This document shows, piece by piece, positions 59,426 through 64,000 of a DNA stretch of 64,000 bases. Positions within the stretch are counted from its first letter, which is position 1; each line of letters opens with the position of its first letter. The translations under genes were made by a program, and so were the position numbers. The notes beneath the pieces were generated by a model that saw only the letters and a list, made by a program, of their open reading frames with translations, made no database searches and was not told the origin of the DNA. The DNA is from Nakamurella panacisegetis (lineage in GTDB: Bacteria > Actinomycetota > Actinomycetes > Mycobacteriales > Nakamurellaceae), in contig NZ_LT629710.1 of NCBI RefSeq assembly GCF_900104535.1, positions 496,001 to 560,000 of the forward strand, read 5' to 3'.

Positions 59426-60936
59426 CGACGTTCCTGGGCGTGCCCATTCGGCGTTCGACCGGGACGGAGAGTCCGCTGCGCGGCACCGAGACCTTCCCGG
59501 TCGCGGCCAGGCGGGCCGTCGGCAACACGGTGCAGCGGCGCAACCTCGGCCGGGCCACGGCCACCATCCGGGCCAAACGGGCGGCCGTGGTGGACGAGGT
59601 GCCGGACTGGGAAGCACTGCGCGACACCGCATCCGCAGTGAAGGCCGACGTGATGGCCCGGCTTCCGGAACTGCTGGAACAGCTGGAGGCGGCGGTCACC
59701 GCCCGCGGCGGCACGGTGCACTGGGCGGCCGATGCGCTGCAGGCCAACCAGATCGTGACCGAGCTGGTCAAGGCCACCGGCGCCGATGAGGTGGTCAAGG
59801 TCAAGTCCATGGCCACTCAGGAGATCGGGCTGAACGAGTACCTGGAAGAGCAGGGCATCGCGGCGATCGAGACCGACCTGGCCGAGTTGATCGTCCAGCT
59901 GGGCCACGACAAGCCGTCGCACATCCTGGTGCCGGCCATCCACCGCGGGCGGGCGGAGATCCGGGACATCTTCCTGGCCGAGATGCAGGACGCACCATCC
60001 GATCTGACCGACGAACCCCGAGTGCTCGCCATGGCCGCCCGGGCCCATCTGCGGCGCAAGTTCCTCTCGGCCAAGGTCGCCGTCTCCGGCGCGAACTTCG
60101 GGATCGCCGACACCGGGACCCTGGCCGTGGTCGAGTCCGAGGGCAACGGGCGGATGTGTCTGACCCTGCCCGACACCCTGATCACCGTCATGGGGATCGA
60201 GAAGTTGCTGCCGACCTTCGACGATCTGGAGGTGTTCCTGCAACTGCTGCCCCGCAGCTCGACCGGCGAGCGGATGAACCCGTACACCTCGCTGTGGACC
60301 GGCGTCACCCCGGGCGACGGCCCGCAGGACTTCCACCTGGTGCTGCTGGACAACGGACGGACCAACGCGCTGGCCGACGAACTCGGCCGCACCGCGTTGC
60401 ACTGCATCCGCTGCTCGGCCTGCCTGAACGTCTGCCCGGTGTACGAACGGGCCGGCGGCCACGCCTACGGTTCGGTCTATCCCGGGCCGATCGGGGCGGT
60501 CCTGACCCCGCAGCTCACCGGCATGGCCGGGCACGACGACGTGAACTCCACCCTCCCCTACGCGTCGACCCTCTGCGGGGCCTGTTTCGATGCCTGCCCG
60601 GTGAAGATCGACATCCCGACCATGCTGGTGGAACTCCGTGGTCGCGCCGTCGATGCCGACCGCGGCCACGGACTTCCCGGCGGCTGGGCCGCCGCCATGA
60701 AGGCGGCCTCGTGGGTGATGTCCAACGAGAAGCGTTTCGCCGCCGCCGAATCCCTGAGCAAGGCCGGCCGGGTGCTGGCCGGCAAGAAGGGCCGGATCAG
60801 CACCCTGCCGTTCCCGCTGTCGGCCTGGTCGACCAGCCGCGACCTTCCGGCCCCACCCAAACAGACGTTCCGGCAGTGGTGGCGGGACGATCACGTCGCC
60901 CCGGCACCGGTTGCCGGAGAAGGAGACCCGTCGTGA
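59422..60936 (+). CDS. lutB: Iron-sulfur lactate utilization protein LutB
   Basis: 504 residues. An LUD domain (~65-290) precedes two ferredoxin-type 4Fe-4S motifs, 'CIRCSACLNVCPVY' and 'CGACFDACPVKID', and a C-terminal extension. The long open frame that continues upstream to 57652 is a shadow of the lldR/lutA region; ATG 59422 overlaps the lutA stop. It passes electrons from lactate oxidation. Confidence 0.95.
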   Translation: MTTFLGVPIRRSTGTESPLRGTETFPVAARRAVGNTVQRRNLGRATATIRAKRAAVVDEVPDWEALRDTASAVKADVMARLPELLEQLEAAVTARGGTVHWAADALQANQIVTELVKATGADEVVKVKSMATQEIGLNEYLEEQGIAAIETDLAELIVQLGHDKPSHILVPAIHRGRAEIRDIFLAEMQDAPSDLTDEPRVLAMAARAHLRRKFLSAKVAVSGANFGIADTGTLAVVESEGNGRMCLTLPDTLITVMGIEKLLPTFDDLEVFLQLLPRSSTGERMNPYTSLWTGVTPGDGPQDFHLVLLDNGRTNALADELGRTALHCIRCSACLNVCPVYERAGGHAYGSVYPGPIGAVLTPQLTGMAGHDDVNSTLPYASTLCGACFDACPVKIDIPTMLVELRGRAVDADRGHGLPGGWAAAMKAASWVMSNEKRFAAAESLSKAGRVLAGKKGRISTLPFPLSAWSTSRDLPAPPKQTFRQWWRDDHVAPAPVAGEGDPS

Positions 60937-61595
60937 CGACGCCCCGGTCGACCACCCGGTCGGCCATGCTCGACCGGATCCGGGCCGCGGTGGCCGCCGG
61001 GTCACCGGCCGTCGCCCCCGGTCCGGTTCCCCGGGCCTACCAACGAGCGGGTACCAACGCCCCCGGCTCCGAACAGGTGCTGGACCTTCTCGTCGACCGG
61101 CTCCTGGACTACAAGGCCGAGGTCACCGTGGTCGGCTCGACCGCCGAGCTGCCGGCCGCGGTGGACGTCGCCCTTGGCTGGGCCCGGTCGGTGGTGGTAC
61201 CGGCCGGGTTGCCGGAACCGGCCCGTGCCGGGTCCGCCGCCGGCGGACGCACGGTCGTGGTCGACTCCGATCCCGCCGTCCTCACCCCGGTCGAGCTCGA
61301 CCGGATCGATGCCGTGGTCACCGGAGCGACGGTGGCCATCGCCGTCACCGGAACGATCATCCTGTCCGGCCGGGGCGACGAGGGGCGCCGGGCCATCAGC
61401 CTGGTTCCCGACCTACTGGTGGTGATCGTCCGGCTGGAACAGATCGTCGAAACGGTGCCCGACGGTCTGCGTCGCCTGACGCCGACCGCGCCGCTGACCA
61501 TGATCTCCGGGCCGTCGGCGACCAGCGACATCGAACTCTCCCGGGTCGAGGGCGTGCACGGTCCCCGCACCCTCCGGGTCCTGATCACCCGCTGA
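60933..61595 (+). CDS. lutC: Lactate utilization protein LutC
   Basis: 220 residues, an LUD-domain protein ('YKAEVTVVGSTAELPAAVD', 'GATVAIAVTGTIILSGRGDEGRRAISLVPDLLVVIVR', 'GPSATSDIELSRVEGVHGPRTLRVLI'). AAGGAG (60920-60925) lies 7 nt before GTG 60933, which overlaps the lutB stop (GTGA). It completes the lutABC set. Confidence 0.94.
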   Translation: MTTPRSTTRSAMLDRIRAAVAAGSPAVAPGPVPRAYQRAGTNAPGSEQVLDLLVDRLLDYKAEVTVVGSTAELPAAVDVALGWARSVVVPAGLPEPARAGSAAGGRTVVVDSDPAVLTPVELDRIDAVVTGATVAIAVTGTIILSGRGDEGRRAISLVPDLLVVIVRLEQIVETVPDGLRRLTPTAPLTMISGPSATSDIELSRVEGVHGPRTLRVLITR

Positions 61596-61623
61596 CCACC
61601 ACCGAGGCTGCCAAGATGGCGGC

Positions 61624-63225
61624 ATGACGCCGACGCATGTCGTCCTGAACCAGGTACCGCCCCTCGTCGGGGTCGACGTCACCGCAGCGGACCCGGCCCT
61701 GGCCGCGGCCGGTCCGGTGGACGAGAGCCTGCGGGAGCTGGGCTCCCTCGCCGGGTCGGCCGAGACCATCGAGGCCGCCCGGCTGGCCAACGCCTGCTCA
61801 CCCGTCCTGCGGACATTCGACGGGACCGGGCACCGGATCGACGAGGTCGAGTTCCACCCGGCCTGGCACACGCTGATGCGGCATGCGGTCGGCGCCGGGC
61901 TGGCCGGAGCGACCTGGGCGTCGGCCGACCCGCACGCCCATCGACGCCGGGCGGCCGCCTTCTACGTCTGGACCCAGGCCGAGGCCGGCCATCTGTGTCC
62001 CATCTCGATGACCTACGCCGCCGTGGCCACCCTCCGCGAGTCGCCCGAGCTGATGGCGGAGTTCGGTCCGGGTCTCACCTCGCTGGTCTACCAACCGGGA
62101 CTGACCGATCCATCGGGCAAGGCCGGGCTGCTGGCCGGGATGTCGATGACCGAGAAGCAGGGCGGCTCCGACGTCCGGGCCGGAACCACCAGGGCCGTCC
62201 CGGACGCGGCCGGGGGTGACATCTATCGGCTGACCGGCCACAAGTGGTTCACCTCGGCCCCGATGAACGACCTGTTCCTGACCTTGGCCCAGGCCCCGGG
62301 CGGCCTGACCTGCTTCCTGCTGCCGCGGGTCCTCCCCGGGGGCGAACGCAACACGATGGCGCTGCAGCGCCTCAAGGACAAGCTCGGCAACCGCTCGAAC
62401 GCCTCGGCCGAGGTCGAGTACGACGCGGCTATGGCCCATCGGGTCGGTGACGAGGGGGCCGGCGTCCGGACCATCCTGCGGATGGTGACGATGACCCGGC
62501 TCGACTGCGTGCTCGGCTCGGCCGGTGGCCTGCGGGCGGCCCTGTCCCAGGCCACCCACCACGCCGCCCACCGGATCGCGTTCGGGCGTCGACTGGCCGA
62601 CCAGCCGGCGATGACGGCTGTGCTGGCCGACCTGGCCGTCGAGTCGTGGGCGTCGACGTCGATCGGATTGCGGCTGGCCGCCGCGGTCGACGCCGGAGAG
62701 ACCACACTGCTGCGGATTGCTCTTCCGGTCAGCAAGTTCTGGGTCTGCAAACAGGCCGTGCCGGCCGTGGCCGAGGCCCTGGAATGCTTGGGCGGCAACG
62801 GATACGTCGAGGAATCGGTGATGCCGCGGCTGTTCCGCGAGTCGCCGCTGAACGGCATCTGGGAGGGGTCCGGAAACGTGGCCGCGCTGGACGCCGTCCG
62901 GGCCGTTACCCGGTCCCCGGACCCGGGCGAGGCCTTGCTGGCCGAGTTGTCGCCGGCCCTCGGCGTCGACCGCCACTTCGACGCCGCAGTGACCCGGCTC
63001 CGGGCCCGGCTCCGGGACCCGGACGAAATCTCGGCCCGTGAGCTGGCCGGTTCGGCCGCCCGCCTGTTCGGGGCGTCACTGCTGCTGCGATCGGCCCCGG
63101 CGCAGGTCAGCGGCCTCTACTGCGCCACCCGGCTGGCCGGATCCGGCGCCCGGGCCTACGGCGAACTACCCCGTGGCTTCGATCTGGCGAGGATCGTCGC
63201 CGCCGTCACGCCCGGCCCCGACTGA
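61624..63225 (+). CDS. aidB: AidB-like acyl-CoA dehydrogenase family flavoprotein
   Basis: 533 residues, near the 541 of E. coli AidB and much longer than ordinary acyl-CoA dehydrogenases. 'GMSMTEKQGGSDVRAGTT', 'TGHKWFTSAPMNDLFL', 'LKDKLGNRSNASAEVEY' and 'LECLGGNGYVEESVMPRLFRESPLNGIWEGSGN' are AidB-type motifs. AidB binds FAD and DNA and is part of the adaptive response to alkylation. It begins 28 nt after lutC; co-transcription is possible, though CAAGAT 6 nt before the ATG hints at its own leaderless promoter. Its last 60 nt overlap the end of the convergent transporter gene. Confidence 0.9.
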   Translation: MTPTHVVLNQVPPLVGVDVTAADPALAAAGPVDESLRELGSLAGSAETIEAARLANACSPVLRTFDGTGHRIDEVEFHPAWHTLMRHAVGAGLAGATWASADPHAHRRRAAAFYVWTQAEAGHLCPISMTYAAVATLRESPELMAEFGPGLTSLVYQPGLTDPSGKAGLLAGMSMTEKQGGSDVRAGTTRAVPDAAGGDIYRLTGHKWFTSAPMNDLFLTLAQAPGGLTCFLLPRVLPGGERNTMALQRLKDKLGNRSNASAEVEYDAAMAHRVGDEGAGVRTILRMVTMTRLDCVLGSAGGLRAALSQATHHAAHRIAFGRRLADQPAMTAVLADLAVESWASTSIGLRLAAAVDAGETTLLRIALPVSKFWVCKQAVPAVAEALECLGGNGYVEESVMPRLFRESPLNGIWEGSGNVAALDAVRAVTRSPDPGEALLAELSPALGVDRHFDAAVTRLRARLRDPDEISARELAGSAARLFGASLLLRSAPAQVSGLYCATRLAGSGARAYGELPRGFDLARIVAAVTPGPD

Positions 63226-64000
63226 GATCTTCTCCAGGTCGACCTCGCCGAACCGGGCCAGCAACGCGGCCCCGAGCAGGGCCAGCGTCAGCCCGATCAG
63301 GGCGACGGCCACGAACCCGGACCGGAAGGTATCGCCCAGCCAGGCCACGCCGATCGCCGACGGAACGATGGTCTCGGTGATCACCACGAACGCCATCACC
63401 GTCGTCACCGGAACCCGTTGCAGCGCCAGCCCGAAGATAAGCATGGCGATGCCGCCGCCGGCCGCGATCGCCCACAGCGCCGGCGAATAGATCAGCCGCC
63501 ACCACTGGTCCGGCACCACCAGGCTGCGGGACGCGATGGCGGTGATGCCGAAGCCGAGGCCGGCGGCCGTACCGAGCAGCACTGCCGCCGGCGCCCCGGT
63601 CAGGCGCAGCCCCACCGCTCCGATCAGCCCGACCGGGACCGCCGCGGCCAGCATCACCCAGTACCAGACAGTGGCCAGGACGACGTCCTTCTCCGCGCCG
63701 GCCGACAGCGCCAGCAGCACCAGGCCCAGCCCGAGGCCGGAGATGGCAAGCCATTCCGCCCGCCTCAGCGGTGTGCCCATGAAGGCCACGATGGCGGCCG
63801 TCACGCCGACGTTGCCGGCGACGATCGCCTGGACCACGAACAAGGGCTGGTGCAGCTGCAGGGCCACGACCGAGACGACGAACCCGATCACGTCCAAGCC
63901 GATACCGATGACATACGGCAGTTGACCGAGCAGCCGGATGAACAGGCGGGGGTCGAGATTCGCGGAGGTCGTCGTCCGGCGGGCGCCGACGGCCTGCAGC
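63166..64000 (-). CDS. DMT/EamA-family membrane transporter, start beyond the window
   Basis: The frame is open from the stop at 63166-63168 to the window edge, so the N-terminus is missing. The ~277 visible residues form about eight or nine transmembrane helices ('VSVVALQLHQPLFVVQAIVAGNVGVTAAIVAF' is typical of the EamA repeat, as is 'VITETIVPSAIGVAWLGDTFRSGF'). The substrate is unknown. The C-terminal ~20 residues are coded inside the end of the convergent aidB-like gene. Confidence 0.85.
   Translation of the reverse strand, partial: LQAVGARRTTTSANLDPRLFIRLLGQLPYVIGIGLDVIGFVVSVVALQLHQPLFVVQAIVAGNVGVTAAIVAFMGTPLRRAEWLAISGLGLGLVLLALSAGAEKDVVLATVWYWVMLAAAVPVGLIGAVGLRLTGAPAAVLLGTAAGLGFGITAIASRSLVVPDQWWRLIYSPALWAIAAGGGIAMLIFGLALQRVPVTTVMAFVVITETIVPSAIGVAWLGDTFRSGFVAVALIGLTLALLGAALLARFGEVDLEKISVGAGRDGGDDPRQIEATG

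Noticed and set aside
59161-61005. A 614-codon minus-strand frame opposite lutB and lutC
   Set aside because: Composition is that of a shadow frame, and lutB/lutC motifs are complete on the other strand.

Overview
The window is 64 kb of very GC-rich chromosomal DNA from an actinobacterium. Lineage markers are a mycothiol S-conjugate amidase (mca), a resuscitation-promoting-factor-type secreted hydrolase, a lipid-droplet-type protein beside xseA/xseB, a ferredoxin-type sulfite reductase of the mycobacterial SirA kind, and many start codons that lie 6-8 nt downstream of a -10-like hexamer (leaderless mRNAs). From memory, the set ychF, ispH, lipid-droplet protein, xseA, xseB, DUF4245, fumC, phoH, uppS, hemolysin III, YyaL, mca, greA, metB, cbs, SGNH hydrolase is shared with the Rv1075c-Rv1112 region of Mycobacterium tuberculosis. 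The strain is not a mycobacterium by its content; a Nakamurella/Frankineae-type organism is a reasonable guess, not a proof. I see no prophage, insertion sequence, CRISPR array or rRNA gene; there is one tRNA gene.

Layout. 1-2.6 kb: end of a membrane protein, a cytochrome P450 and a WYL regulator. 2.6-4.5 kb: ychF and a methyltransferase. 4.9-6.9 kb: alkylation repair (Ada-AlkA fusion, Ogt), preceded by a 34-bp inverted repeat. 7.1-16.6 kb: a ten-gene sulfur operon on the minus strand. It runs from sulfite reductase through a small zinc-ribbon protein, APS reductase, APS kinase and ATP sulfurylase (CysDN) to a sulfonate-type ABC transporter and a CbiX-like chelatase, and it is headed by a 28-codon leaderless ORF that looks like a regulatory leader peptide. 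16.8-24 kb: rmuC, a DUF6542-like membrane protein, ispH, xseA/xseB and fumC.

24.2-36.3 kb is minus strand: an anchored secreted protein, PhoH, a two-component system, then a tightly overlapped cluster of glycosyltransferases, methyltransferases and flippase-like membrane proteins, probably building a polyprenol-linked or cell-envelope glycan. 36.5-54.9 kb is housekeeping: peptidase-like protein, short prenyl transferase, hemolysin III, a Gly/Arg-rich protein with a ribbon-helix-helix-like tail, YyaL, mca, greA, threonine dehydratase, ROK kinase, metB, an HxlR/quinone-reductase divergent pair with a perfect palindromic operator, cbs and a BI-1 protein. 55-64 kb: an unusual class-I-shaped tRNA with a UAA anticodon, an Rpf-like protein with a duplicated C-terminal domain, Ppx/GppA, an LldR-type regulator with two operator sites facing a lutABC lactate-oxidation operon, an AidB-like acyl-CoA dehydrogenase, and the end of a DMT-family transporter that leaves the window.

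How the parts connect: sulfate or sulfonate uptake, reduction to sulfide and siroheme chelation (7-16 kb) feed sulfur amino acid metabolism (metB, cbs, mca at 43-52 kb). The Ada-AlkA/Ogt pair and AidB are alkylation-damage genes at opposite ends of the window. Most intergenic regions longer than 100 bp hold identifiable hairpins, operators or short tandem repeats, listed below.
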